The notes under the pieces were generated by a model that did not search any database, had not been told where the DNA came from, and saw nothing but the letters and a program-made list of their open reading frames with translations. From positions 812,001-876,000 of the forward strand of contig NW_026731876.1 in assembly GCF_028476545.1 (NCBI RefSeq): DNA of 64,000 nucleotides. The letters run 5' to 3'. Source of the stretch: Physella acuta (lineage: Eukaryota; Mollusca; Gastropoda; Physidae). The position numbers and the translations under genes are program-made. This document shows positions 1 through 16,487 of the stretch, piece by piece (position 1 is the stretch's first letter; every line of letters starts with the position of its first letter).

Positions 1-658
1 TAACAACTTTAGCTGGCCACTAACAACTTTAGCTGGCCACTAACAACTTTAGCTGGCCACTAACAACTTTAGCTGGCCACTAACAAACAACTTTAGCTGG
101 CCACTAACAACTTTAGCTGGCCACTAACAACTTTATCTGGCCACTAACAACTTTATCTGGCCACTAACAACTTTAGCTGGCCACTAACAACTTTAGCTGT
201 AGCAGCCACTAACAACTTTAGCTGGCCACTAACAACTTTAGCTGGCCACTAACAACTTTAGCTGGCCACTAACAACTTTAGCTGGCCACTAACAACTTTA
301 GCTGGCCACTAACAACTTTAGCTGGCCACTAACAACTTTATCTGGCCACTAACAACTTTAGCTGGCCACTAACAACTTTAGCTGGCCACTAACAACTTTA
401 GCTGGCCACTAACAACTTTAGCTGGCCACTAACAACTTTAGCTGGCCACTAACAACTTTAGCTGGCCACTAACAACTTTAGCTGGCCACTAACAACTTTA
501 GCTGGCCACTAACAACTTTAGCTGGCCACTAACAACTTTAGCTGGCCACTAACAACTTTATCTGGCCACTAACAACTTTAGCTGGCCACTAACAACTTTA
601 TCTGGCCACTAACAACTTTAGCTGGCCACTAACAACTTTATCTGGTCACTAACAACTA
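1..658. repeat. 20-bp minisatellite in MICU1 intron
   Basis: About 33 head-to-tail copies of a 20-bp unit (TAACAACTTTAGCTGGCCAC). The main variant changes TTTAG to TTTAT, and there are two small insertions near 85 and 200. The array starts before the left edge. It lies in the intron downstream of MICU1 exon 3, about 360 bp from that exon's splice donor, so unlike other arrays here it does not touch a splice site. Confidence 0.95.
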
Positions 659-1019
659 ACACTAATGTGGCTGATGGTATTCAGCACTCTTTAAAAATTT
701 GTTAAAAAGCTAATGCACATTTTAAAAAAATTATTAACCTTCAACTGTAGCGTAGTTTAACATATTTATCAAATGACAATTTTGTATGGACAGACAAAAG
801 CAATTGGGAGGAGATACTTACAGTTGGATCAAATTTCTTAAAGCTATCAAGTCCCAGACCTGAAATACATGATCAACTTTTTAAAACCTTTTTACTTTAT
901 ATAAACTAAAACTGGTGTAAGTTTAAACATTGGGGATGTTTGTTTTCTATGACAGAAACACAGATTCCATGTGGAAACACATTAAGATGGCACTGATTGT
1001 TAGCTAGAGCTGGACTAAC

Positions 1020-2417
1020 CTTCAGGCTGCTTCACGCCTGGTGTGATTGAACGCACAAAATCTTCTGGAGTCATGTACACCTCCCAGTCCCCATCCTGGT
1101 TTACTTTTAAAGTGGCAAAGTAGCGAAAGATTTTATCAGGTGTGGAGTAGGCTCGGATACGATCTTCATATCCAATGATCTGTACAAAATTTATTCAAAT
1201 GAGTAAGAGGTGTTTAACTAAAAAAGTTTTTAAAAAAAACAACTTTAAGCTATCATTTTAATATTTTAACATTATAAAACACGAATAAATCAAGTGTTCG
1301 CACCCGTCTATCTCGAAACCCCACTTTCTTCTTTTTTTTCTTCTCATCATCTCCAGACTCCTCTTCAGAGTCTTCATGTGTTGTATGAGTGACAGATTCT
1401 GCCTTCACACTAGTGCTTTTATGAAAACCTTTGTCTGAGGGTCTGATCAAACAAGAGAAAAAGCTGAATTAACATTAGTTTTACTCTTTTCACTAACCCA
1501 AAACTGATCAAACAAAAGAAAAAGCTGAATTAACATTAGTTTTACTCTTTTCACTAACCCAAAACTGATCAAACAAAAGAAAAAGCTGAATTAACATTAG
1601 TTTTACTCTTTTCACTAACCCAAAACTGATCAAACAAAAGAAAAAGCTGAATTAACATTAGTTTTACTCTTTTCACTAACCCAAAACTGATCAAACAAAA
1701 GAAAAAGCTGAATTAACATTAGTTTTACTCTTTTCACTAACCCAAAACTGATCAAACAAAAGAAAAAGCTGAATTAACATTAGTTTTACTCTTTTCACTA
1801 ACCCAAAACTGATCAAACAAAAGAAAAAGCTGAATTAACATTAGTTTTACTCTTTTCACTAACCCAAAACTGATCAAACAAAAGAAAAAGCTAAATTAAC
1901 AATAGTTTTACTCTTTTCACTAACCCAAAACTGATCAAACAAAAGAAAAAGCTAAATTAACATTACAGTTTTACTGTTTTCACTTACCCAAAACTGCTAA
2001 AAAAATGTAATCTAAATATTTCGTTCAATTTTATCTGCCTTAAACCTGATTTAAAAACAAATGATCATATTTTTCATACTTTATTGTATAAGAAAGCAGT
2101 GAGTTAACTTACAGTAGGCCTAAAACTAGTGTGAAGACCATGCCAGCCATTAAAACTATATAAACCACTTTGTTAGGCCAAGAGAGCTCCCTCTCTTTAT
2201 GTCCAAAATTGGCGTAACGCAACCTGTACTTGGGCTGAGTGCTTTTCAGCATGCAGCTTACATAAGTGGGGTTTTCTTTTCTTAACTTATTGCTCAAGGC
2301 CACTGCATTCCTTGTCAAGTGTGAGAAATATGCAGGAGCACAGGCTTTTTTATTTATGTTGCACACATGAATCAATAAAGAGCCTTGAGCCTTAGAAAAA
2401 TGCTTTATTGTAAGCAT
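1020..2417 (-). CDS. MICU1: MICU1, mitochondrial calcium uptake protein 1 (N-terminal exons, partial)
   Basis: EF-hand regulator of the mitochondrial calcium uniporter in the intermembrane space; it gates MCU by calcium. Three exons are readable on the minus strand: 2113-2417, 1304-1442 and 1020-1179, with donors GTAAGT, GTGCGA and GTTAGT and matching phases (2, 0, 1). Exon 1 gives an N-terminus with one hydrophobic stretch ([19 protein letters not shown]), as expected for the targeting/membrane region. Exon 2 carries an acidic run and then the polybasic [13 protein letters not shown] motif. Exon 3 reads [20 protein letters not shown] and [18 protein letters not shown], nearly identical to vertebrate MICU1. 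The EF hands lie off the left edge. Identification is from remembered MICU1 sequence. The ATG at 2417 is the first in the open frame, but a CAG just upstream leaves room for a 5'-UTR intron. Confidence 0.93.
1443..1990. repeat. 60-bp tandem array copying the splice acceptor of MICU1 exon 2
   Basis: About nine copies of a 60-bp unit, near-identical except the last two. On the minus strand each unit contains the pyrimidine-rich tract and TTTGATCAG that form the exon-2 acceptor at 1443-1444. The array begins at the junction and extends upstream into the intron, so the real acceptor is followed upstream by about eight copies of the same 3' splice site. Confidence 0.93.
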
Positions 2418-2426
2418 TCTGAATCC

Positions 2427-2531
2427 TAAAAAATATGAAAAGTGGAATAATTATTGAAATGTGTAAAATAATCTGTAAACAATATGAAAAGTGGAATAAT
2501 TATTGAAATGTGTAAAATAATCTGTAAACAG
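2427..2531. repeat. Direct duplication upstream of the MICU1 start
   Basis: A unit of about 50 bp beginning ATATGAAAAGTGGAATAATT occurs twice in tandem just 5' of the MICU1 initiation codon (minus strand). It would lie in the 5' UTR or in an intron of the leader. Confidence 0.8.
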
Positions 2532-2535
2532 TTCA

Positions 2536-4485
2536 TTTGAAAACAGACAAAAAACATGCACATATAAAATTCTCAAGGGACTTGACTGTATTTTTTAAAT
2601 TGTAAATATTTATCTCAAATATCATTGTTTAACAGTTAACTTCAGGATATATGTGATTGATTTGGGCTTTGCGATGTCATGCACTCCCCAAAAATTTATC
2701 AAATTCTTACAAACATAGGTGATCACCATAAAACTTTTAATCCATTTGTAGGTGACACAGATTACTGCTATAATATCCCGGCTGAGCATAGATTGAATGT
2801 TAGATTAATAGATATAGATATCTCATGGTCCAGCAGGGAGATAATGCAAATATTTTTAAAAACTTTATAATTTGGTCTCAAATACACAGAAAACAATAAA
2901 AACACAATGGGGGGGGGGGGGGAGGGGTTTCTGACTGGGATTCAAAGGGTTGATTCTAAATATTATCCCAGGTACATAAATAAAACAGGGAGACATTTTT
3001 CTATTTTTCTAAACATAAATCCTCCTCAAAACGTGAAATAATTATTAAAATTTAAGGGAGTCACCTGTTTTTCACATTACTAGAATCTAGTCGCGGGCGA
3101 TTTTACGTACCTAAAATGATAGATTACCTGTCTAATAATCTGATTTGTGATTAGTAAGTGTACTAGTACTAGAATCTAGATCTAGTCATTACTAAACTAG
3201 TCTGACTAACTGACTAGTACTACTACTAGAGTCTAGTAGTACTAAAAAAAACTAGTCAGACTAAATAATAGAGTCTAGATCTCTAGATCTAAGTATTCTA
3301 AGTACTAGATCTAGAGTTAGAGTAACTAGAGAAGAAGAAGATCTAGTAATCTAGTTACTTAGTAGTTCTAAGTAGTTAGACTAGGACTAGGAGTGGAGTG
3401 TCAGTGTAGTGTTGTAAGTGTAGGAGTGTACTAGTGTAGGACTAGTGTAGGAGTAGGAGTCTCCTTGTTGGACGCCTTGGTTGTCTACTAGTGTCATGTC
3501 TTAAGTCTTAGAGTTATTCCATGTGTTAATTTCGTCATTTAGCAATATTTTTAACAACCTTGGTTTCTGGTCTAGTAGACTAGATCCAGTCTAGAATATT
3601 AGGCCTATAGACTATAAACTCTAGAATACTCTGGATTTCAATATCCAGAATCAAAATCTAGATCTAGATTCTAGATTCTGTTTTCTTGTTTATTTATTTT
3701 TACACCTGTGAGAGTTACCAGATCAAAATGTCGAAGGATCAAATAACTCAAAAAAAGCTAGATGTTGCGGTATATTAGTAGATATATAAAATCATTAAAA
3801 TGCGATCGGACCCCAATCTAACAAGTAGAATAGGTCTAACCTTACTTAAAACAAATATTGAGCTTTTTGTGAATAGATATAAATCAAACATTTTAAAACC
3901 ATTTGAGTTCACACACAAAAAATAGCGATCAAACTAAAAGCATTTGAACAAAATAAAATTGGTTTTGCTTTGCAAATCTGGTAGGCTTGACACTGCCTTA
4001 TATGAAAAAAGAATGCAGTGTACACAAGTCCAGATAAATATTATTTTAAATTGTCAAACATAACATACTTGAGAACCCTTCCTGCGCGCTGCCGCGATCT
4101 GTTACAATACTGTAAGACTATCGTACCCGTCTCCGCGCGTTGCCGCGGGGATAGAAGAAAGTCTGGCGAAATATGTAAGAAGGGTTTCATCAATGAGTTA
4201 CCAGTCCTATGTTCTTAGACGCGTGACCTTGTTTTCTAAGATTGAGTTATTTAAATGTAAAACAATGCCTGCACTGCATGGGATCATAAATATCAGGATA
4301 TGGGTTTACCCACACTACCGCATAGAAACCTTGAGTACGAGAAAAATGGCCCGTTGAGGAAGGGTACAACGGGCGCTAGGTTGATAGTGCTGTCTATTTT
4401 CTCGGTACTTTAATTTATACAAAATATAGTCATAGGCATATCCCTAAACCATGCACCTAATCTCATTCATGACAAAAGTCGCATT
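2536..4485. other. Intergenic region with CTAGAT-rich simple sequence
   Basis: This is the left part of the space between the divergent MICU1 and PCNA genes. From about 3085 to 3145 there is a short tail of the repeat family also seen at 14118 and 18590 (shared words GATTTTACGTACC and ATAGATTACC). From about 3140 to 3680 the DNA is degenerate CTAGA/TCTAGAT/ACTAGT simple sequence. A G tract interrupts at 2909-2928. No convincing coding exon was seen; a 5' UTR exon of MICU1 could be hidden here. Confidence 0.6.
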
Positions 4486-4680
4486 TAGAGTTTCTTTCAG
4501 GCAACTCTACTCCCCCCCCCCCCCACACAACCTCTAAAACATGACTACTGTCCCATTCAACGAAATATAATTATATACTTTTTCCAGTGTACGCACCCTC
4601 CCAGAAAATTCTACCCCCGCCCCCGAAAATTAAGTAACCCCACCCCTCTCCGGGGAGGAAAAAGTCTGAAAGAAACACTG
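4486..4680 (+). mobile_element. hAT-like MITE, copy 1
   Basis: The left end reads TAGAGTTTCTTTCAGGC and the right end AGTCTGAAAGAAACACTG, imperfect inverted repeats of each other, around poly-C and A-rich core blocks. Flanks GTCGCATT (4478-4485) and GTAGCATT (4681-4688) are an 8-bp target duplication with one mismatch, typical of hAT elements. There is no coding capacity. It shares its ends with the copies listed at 5624, 23920, 25459, 40943, 44948 and 48204. Confidence 0.85.
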
Positions 4681-4712
4681 GTAGCATTTGTAGATCATAC
4701 AAACTAAAGGAA

Positions 4713-5095
4713 GAATCTGGGCGGGGCTTCGCCCCTACCGGAAGAGATGCTTGAAAAAAAAACTGTACGCTAAACGCTTTTTAGATTAGAAAAAGTTCCC
4801 TCCTCCGGAGAGGAAAAAGTCTGAAAGAAATACTGGTGTCGCGCTTAGCCACTACGCGAAGAATTGCATTAAAGAAATTGCAAGAAAACCACTTTTTAGA
4901 TTAGACACATTAATTAGACGGTAATTTTATTATAGAGTATCGATGAGGAAATTTCTTTTGAGTTGGGGAGGGGGGGGGGGGGGGGGGGAGGGCTCAGACG
5001 TTCTTACGCGGGGGTGGGGCTTCGCCACTACCCGAAGAATTGTATGAAAGAAACTCTTCACGCAAACCACTTAGATTAGACAAAATTGCCTTTTT
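4713..5095. repeat. Three copies of an ~85-bp unit split by MITE fragments
   Basis: Blocks at about 4718-4795, 4836-4915 and 5012-5092 share the order GGGGCTTCGCC, CTACCCGAAGAATTG, GAAAGAAA and CCACTTTTTAGATTAGA. A right end of the hAT-like MITE (ending about 4834) lies between copies 1 and 2. A long G tract (4970-4989) lies between copies 2 and 3. GGGGCTTCGCCCC in the first copy can form a hairpin. The nature of the unit is unknown. Confidence 0.7.
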
Positions 5096-5623
5096 ATTCA
5101 ATGTTTACTGGAGAATCAATGACGTCATATTACTGTGTGCACTCTCCGGCTTGATATTATTTTCTACTCTATGCTAAATGTGACGACGTCATACTTCGTT
5201 TTTCGAATTACTATGCATGTTTTTAATTTGCTTGTGTTTTCTCTAGAGCGTTCTTGTCAGATACATAGATAGATAGATAGACAGATAGATACACAGACAG
5301 CGAAACTATTAGTATTATACGTTAATCACTCACCGAAATAATGAGGTAGAACACATTTTGAGACCGCCCATGTATCAGAAAGGTAGAGGGGCACTCTCGG
5401 TAGCCCCCCCCCCCCCCGATAACACTACCGCGGAGGCGCAGTAGAAAATTTAATTTTAAATGAAACTTGGGCACATTATTGTGTTTTGCAAATGTTTTTT
5501 GCTGTATGCCTTTCCTTGGTCGGCTTGTACTCAATCGGCCTTGTCCGTCCAAATTGTGTATTGACGTTTTGCCGCCAAACAGCCTTTGTACTGTGTCGGC
5601 TTTCTGTTATAATCCTATGCTTT

Positions 5624-5829
5624 CATAGTTTCTTCCAGGCATTTCTTCGGGGGGAGGGGGCTAAGACCCCCCTCCCCCGAAAAAATTCTACCGCCCCCCC
5701 CCCCCCGAACGAAATGAAATGTATATAATTTATATAGAAAATATATACTTTTAACATTGTCCGCCCCCCCCCCCCCCCCCCGAAAATTTCTAGTGCACCC
5801 CCGGAGAAAAAAGTCTGGAAGAAACACTG
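5624..5829 (+). mobile_element. hAT-like MITE, copy 2
   Basis: Starts CATAGTTTCTTCCAGGC and ends AGTCTGGAAGAAACACTG, with poly-C blocks and an internal TATATAGAAAATATATAC segment. Flanking TATGCTTT (5616-5623) and TATGCATT (5830-5837) form an 8-bp target duplication with one mismatch. The copy is non-autonomous. Confidence 0.88.
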
Positions 5830-5833
5830 TATG

Positions 5834-6265
5834 CATTGTTATGTAATGAGCGTGGTAAATGCGGGAAGTACAGGTGGATGAACTATTGTTGCGATGAGTT
5901 GAGGACATCAAGTCACATTAACTATTTCTTTATGACATTTCAATCTAAGTTAAATAAAAAAAAAAAACATGATGAAAAACGAGAATGCTGTTACATTCTA
6001 TTAAATTCTATTAATACATATTATATGTAAAACGGAATTAAAACCTACATACTTCATAATAAATATTTTAATTTTAACGTGTGTTATACATATTACTATA
6101 CATATACAACCTATGCATATATTATTTAAAATGTTTACATTACATTTAATTAATCTTAAGTTGATTTGCAGTTTATGCCAATTTAATACAAAGAGGTATT
6201 AACAAATTCCATGCAAATACACTTGTGACTTTTTCCAGTTCCTGTGACTTTTTTCCCCACAATCA
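5834..6265 (-). mobile_element. Truncated copy of the GTGACTTTTT-ended element
   Basis: In reverse orientation this matches the element at 55167-56172: TTATGTAATGAGCGTGGTAA, ACTATTGTTGCGATGAGTTG and GTATTAACA...CATGCAAATA have counterparts there. It ends in two TGTGACTTTTT units at 6228-6262. Only one terminal block is kept; the hAT-like MITE lies at its other edge. Confidence 0.7.
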
Positions 6266-6389
6266 TTTTGACAACCTACGTAACGATGTAGTGTCAGCTG
6301 AGAGACAGCTAAAAGTAATTTAGGAGAATCAGACTCTTCAGTTTCCAGCGGTTAATAGAGGAACCGCCAAACAAATATTTCCGGGTTAG

Positions 6390-6475
6390 ATTTAGCCAAT
6401 AAAACTTCTAGCTTGATGAAAAATTCCCGCAAAATTGTTGTCAGGAAAATTTCCTTATCCCTGGCGCGCCTTTTC
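6390..6475 (+). promoter_or_regulatory. PCNA promoter motifs (CCAAT box, E2F-like sites)
   Basis: A CCAAT box (AGCCAAT, ending 6400) is followed by ATTCCCGCAAAA (6423-6434), which matches the E2F consensus TTSSCGC. CTGGCGCGCC (6461-6470) is a second E2F-like GC element. They lie 110-190 bp upstream of the PCNA start codon, fitting the E2F and NF-Y control known for PCNA in animals. Function is inferred from motif and position only. Confidence 0.6.
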
Positions 6476-6574
6476 TGATGCTTACGCTCTCATAAAGGCC
6501 GTCTGTACTATTCTATATACACTTACAATATCCATTTTTATTAAAGATACATTTATAGACCCGCCAGGTACTAA

Positions 6575-12189
<5,615 letters not shown>

Positions 12190-12287
12190 TGTCAAAAAGA
12201 TAAATTTATGTTTTCATTTCAGTCATCTTTATCATAACTCATTCAAACATTTTGCTGTAGTTTTCACAAATTGTACTTCAATCTGTA

Positions 12288-12293
12288 AATAAA
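12288..12293 (+). terminator. PCNA polyadenylation signal
   Basis: AATAAA about 100 bp after the PCNA stop codon (12187-12189), preceded by AT-rich 3' UTR sequence. Position and motif fit the end of this transcript. Confidence 0.75.
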
Positions 12294-13355
12294 ATCATAC
12301 TAGAACTTTGAGCATAGTTGTTATTTTATAAAGTAAAATTTCATTAGAGAATTAATATGATCAACATAGTTTAAAGTTTAACTTAGTTACCACTGCTGGG
12401 AGGGCATTAATTTAAATTCTTAGGTTACCAAAGTATGTAAAACCAAAATTTCTGCACAGCACAAAAAGCTGGATCCTGACATGCCATTTTCAGTTGTAGT
12501 AATATAATTAAAATAAAATCTAATTTTTTGAAAGATGAAATAATGAGGGCACTCTTGGTACCAGCCACGTTGGTACACACCAACATTAATCATTTGAGGT
12601 TAAAGATGAACTATCTGTTCCTCATCACAACCAAGTTACCTTTCACTACCTTCACCTCCCACCATGTTCACAGCTTCGCAACTCCTTTCTCCAGCTCACA
12701 ACACCTGCTGTTGCTCAACCAGTCCCTTCCCTTGTTAACCTCGTTCACTCTGTACAACATACACGTCAACTTTTTCAGCTGACTTGAAAATTTTAACCAT
12801 GTGCTTTGACAGCCTTGATTGAATGAAAAGGCCAAACTATTCAACCTCAACAGAAGCTTCTCTTAAAGTTATAATATTAAATATGAAGCAGTTCATTAAT
12901 TTTTCACTCTACGAACTAATACAATTACTTTTTAACTGATTTAATTTGAGAACCCATGTAATTATAAGTACCTTTTTGTTATATTTAAAAAAAAAGCTAA
13001 GCTTTTATGTGTGATAAACCTCAACTGCTAACTTTTAAGTAAATCAAGTTTGTTTGACTTCGTATACCACTCAGCTCTGGTGGGTACTTGACTCACTGCT
13101 GACCACACCATCCCTTCATATCTAGAGATCAAGAAACATGAATTCTACTACATCTGCAAAATGGATCGATTTTTTTAATTAAGAGAAAAGAAGTTATCCT
13201 TATTAAATGTGTGTATACTTTTTATCATAGTTATACCAGTAATTAAGTGTAATGAAAGTCAAAGTTGGCCATCTCTATACATGAGATCCTACGCTGCTAA
13301 ATGTGGTTTCTATAACACAAAAGAAGGTGTGTGATAAACATTTAATTTATCAATG
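12294..13355. other. Convergent intergenic region PCNA/TMA16, no gene seen
   Basis: About 1 kb between the two 3' ends. Short open frames occur on both strands (for example 12528-12782), but their composition is low-complexity, they lack splice context and they resemble no family. The distal part should be 3' UTR of the minus-strand TMA16 gene. Confidence 0.6.
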
Positions 13356-15240
13356 TCATACATCACTGTCAATGTTGGTCTCATTGCTTAATTCATCTGA
13401 ACCTTTTTCATTTAATCTCTTGACATCAATGCTTGAAATTTTTCGAAGTTTTAAGTTCTGTATATACTTGAGCTCTCCATTCCACTTTTTAAATTCCTCT
13501 AAGTGTTTTTTGTTGATGAGATCAGGTACTTCAATGCCAGAACCCTCAAACTGATTTGTTTCTTCCTCCATTGTCATTTTAATGGCAGCCTCACGGGCTA
13601 CGTGTTGCTTTGACTGTTGCCTGTTACCAACACTTTGAACTATACTGATTTGCTCTAGTTCTTCTTTAAACCTGTTACGATATTCCATGACCAGCGAGAT
13701 TACATCTTGTTTTGTATATACATGTCGATCATCAAGATGTTCCTGAAAGTATAAGAGAATTAATTACATTTCTTGCTAGCAATTTTAAGTGTTGATTTGA
13801 TTAGGATTGGTCTCAGTGACACTAGCTTACTTAGTAAAGATATAAGAAGTCCTCAATAAATGACATAATGCAACCAGAAAAAAATTAAATAATATGTGAA
13901 TCTGATTAAGGGTGGGAGTCTGATGTTAAAAAACGTAACCGCATCATTAATGGAAAACCACTAAAAATATGGTAAAACTCTTGAGTACATAAGTTAGCTA
14001 GACAACTAGATCCAGACAGTATTAGACCAGGTAGGCCTACCCGTAAAAAACAAATGTGTAGGACCAGCGCTAACCAAAATTAATGAGCAACAACACTAAA
14101 GGTGAGGTAACGTTAATGTTTTTTAAAATACAAAAATGTTTCCTTGTTTCCTTTATGTACCTGTTTTCAAACAATTGAATTAAAACTTTTCAGTAATAAA
14201 TAAAGACTAGCGATGTTTCCAACAGATGCAACCATTTACTATAGCAGCCATCTTGCTTAAGTTTTATTTTTATAAAGTTATAGCGAGAGATTCAGGGGGA
14301 AGCCACTCTATTTTACAAATGGCTGATAGTGAATAGTAAATCTTGCTCGCAGACACTGCTGTTTAAAGTTAATTTCTGGCCTATTCAACATATTGATATA
14401 TTTAGTTATTGATTTAGGTTTATTATTCATTTATCTATAATATTTGACACAAACATATCACAATATACTTCTATTAAAGCCTTGACAATGAGGTAACGTT
14501 TTCGTACATTAATAGCCGCGGGCAATTTTACGTACCCAAAACGATAGATTACCTATACTATCGGCGAGAGATAGGATATTTGATAGGCCCTATTAAAACA
14601 AGTTCATAAAAAGTCTAGTGACAATTTAAGCGCAATTTCCTTGATTAAGTTTTTGTGACCGAACGAAAGGATACTTTTGAAAACTTTCTTCGGCAATATT
14701 GTTCTAAATTATGGCAGGAATCGATTGGTAAATGTTTCAAGTCGCTAAGTGGTCTGTTTGTTGAGATATGGGCCAAAAACTGCATTTTTTCGAGGTTTTT
14801 TGGCTTTTCCGGGAAATCCAGGAAGGAATTCCAGGAATTTTTTTGGCCCACAATCATCCTCGGAACTTGCTTAACATATTTGCTTTTGGAACTAGTCCTC
14901 AATATTGCTTCGTTGAGGAGGAGATACGACTTAAAGCTGCGGACACACATCCATCAATCCATCCAGAAATTACGAATTAATAATCGCAATTGTCAGTATG
15001 GAAATTGGGCTAAAAATAAAATAATAAAAAAAAACAAATAACAACATTACATACTTGAATCCAAAGTAGCTTTTCAGCCAGCAGTTCAGATTTCATTAGC
15101 TGATTTGTTTTGGATGCCTCCAACTTTTTATCGTGTGTCTTCTGTTTAGAAAGTTGAATTGCTTTTCTACTGTATGGGTGTACAGGCCGGTCCTTTGTTT
15201 TTTCCCTTGAAGGGCCACTTTTTTTTACAACTTTAGGCAT
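13356..15240 (-). CDS. TMA16: TMA16-like translation machinery-associated protein
   Basis: TMA16 is a conserved nuclear/nucleolar protein bound to pre-60S ribosomal particles. Two exons: 15055-15240 (62 codons, donor GTATGT) and 13356-13742 (128 codons plus stop, acceptor TTTCAG), joined in phase 0 to give 190 aa (human about 203). Exon 1 reads MPKVVKKSGPSREKTK and then HPYSRKAIQLSKQ, with LLAEKLLWIQ at the junction; the human protein has HPYSRKAAQ and GEKLQWFQ at the same places. Exon 2 reads YRNRFKEELEQI, REAAIKMTMEEETNQFEGSG and EVPDLINKKHLEEFKKW, matching the human ETVIKQTMERERQQFEG / EIPDILNASNLKTFREW block. The lysine-rich N-terminus fits nucleolar localisation. Divergent from BIRC5, with MITEs between; the intron holds an unnamed repeat. 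Confidence 0.93.
14118..14570. repeat. Unnamed interspersed repeat, copy 1 (TMA16 intron)
   Basis: Similar over about 430 bp to 18590-19195. Shared words in order include AACAATTG, AAAACTTTTCAGTA, AAAGACTAGCGAT, GCAGCCATCTTG, ACAAATGGCTG, CACTGCTGTTTAAAGTTAAT, ATATCACAATATACTTCTAT and GATTTTACGTACC-like. The last part also occurs at 3085-3145. No coding capacity and no clear inverted ends were seen, so the class is open. Confidence 0.85.
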
Positions 15241-16433
15241 AATAATAAATTATACCCTTAAGTCTAGAACTAGATCTATAACAAATTAGTAGCAATTGTT
15301 GGTCTAGATCTAGAATCTAGCGCCAAATTCCAATCCTAATAGATCTATATTAAATTATTAAAATGCTAAATCTAGTAGATTCCTAGTACATTTATTTTAT
15401 AAATACCAAAACAAGAGCGTGTTTGTTTAGTTGGGCAGAGTTATCCGCACCTCGCAGAATGGATGCATTCGACTATAAGTATCGCACATGAGTATCGTGT
15501 AGTATTCTTCAACCACATACCCAGGCTATTCATAAATAACGCCACGTTAGTTGCCCATTCTTCCCCCCTGCCCCATCTCAATCTCATCGTAATAACTTCA
15601 TCACAAAAAGCTAGACACTCAAAAGCCGAGCACTCCTTTTTTGTGTAATTTTTGTTAGTGGATGTAGATCTAGAATTCTAATGCTTTACCAAAACAACAA
15701 CATCAATTATTGAGTTGTTTGTTTCGCTTTGCAAGGAAATGTCAAATTATAATTGTCTACTAGATCTATTTCAACTGTTTGCTGGTTAAACATTGCTACA
15801 GAGTTTCTTCCAGGCGTCTTTTCGGAGACCCCGCCCCTCCCCCCCCCACGAAGAAAGCCTACCCCCCCCCCCCCCCCCGAACAAAATGAAATTGAAATCT
15901 CCCGAAGAGATTCCTGCTGGGAAACAGCACCGCTTTACTGACGTGGCGCCGCCAAAAAAAAAAAAATTAAATTTAATGCTAGAAAATTTCCCAAATGCCA
16001 AACATTACCTGAAGTATTCTCAACGACTTCCCAAATTTTCTTAGCGATTGGATAAAAACCAAAAACGTATAGATCTAGGATTAGTAGCACCATATGTGCC
16101 CTGTTTTCCCCCTCCCCCTACACAAACAGAATGCCAATGCACGTGGGGTCATCCATAAATGACGTCACGTTTTTTTTAATGATTTTTACCTCCCCCCTCC
16201 CCTCCGTCATACGTCGTCACAAAAAAGCCAGACCCCCACACCCTAAAATGACGTCACACCTTAGCCTACAACCCCCTCGAAATTGCAGTTTTATTTTTTT
16301 TTAAACATTGATATTTTTCAAAACTCTTGTCTGAAATCTGTCAAAATAGAGTATTTTAATTTTAATCAATTCTTATTACAATTTATTAAAACAGTTTTAT
16401 AAAACGCGAAATAACTTCGATACAAGAGAATGT
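15241..16433. other. Divergent TMA16/BIRC5 spacer with MITE pieces
   Basis: Contains CTAGATCT-rich sequence directly upstream of TMA16 (15260-15375). A degraded CATAAATAACG-type MITE piece lies at about 15527-15610. A hAT-like MITE left end CAGAGTTTCTTCCAGGC at 15799 is followed by poly-C blocks, but its right end is unclear. A TGACGTCA-type MITE lies at 16143-16300. The short open frames over the poly-C blocks are repeats, not genes. Confidence 0.65.
16143..16300 (+). mobile_element. TGACGTCA-type MITE copy
   Basis: Starts GGGGTCATCCATAAATGACG, then a T-rich run, a C-rich block, GTCACAAAAAAGCCAGACCC and AAAATGACGTCACACCTTAG. The same order is seen at 38952 and, reversed, at 10022-10315. The right limit is not defined. 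It carries two TGACGTCA palindromes. Confidence 0.75.
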
Positions 16434-16444
16434 CACTTCCGGAA
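16404..16444 (+). promoter_or_regulatory. BIRC5 promoter motifs (E2F-like and ETS-like)
   Basis: ACGCGAAA (16404-16411) resembles an E2F/CHR-CDE type element and CACTTCCGGAA (16434-16444) is a full ETS-type core. Both lie within 85 bp of the BIRC5 start codon. Motif inference only. Confidence 0.4.
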
Positions 16445-16487
16445 CGAGATTCAAACAATAAACAAACAATAATTTTTGAATTTTAAA

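Noticed and set aside
14655-15041. 128-codon plus-strand frame in the TMA16 intron
   Set aside because: No domain, no codon bias and partly overlaps antisense TMA16 exon 1; treated as chance.
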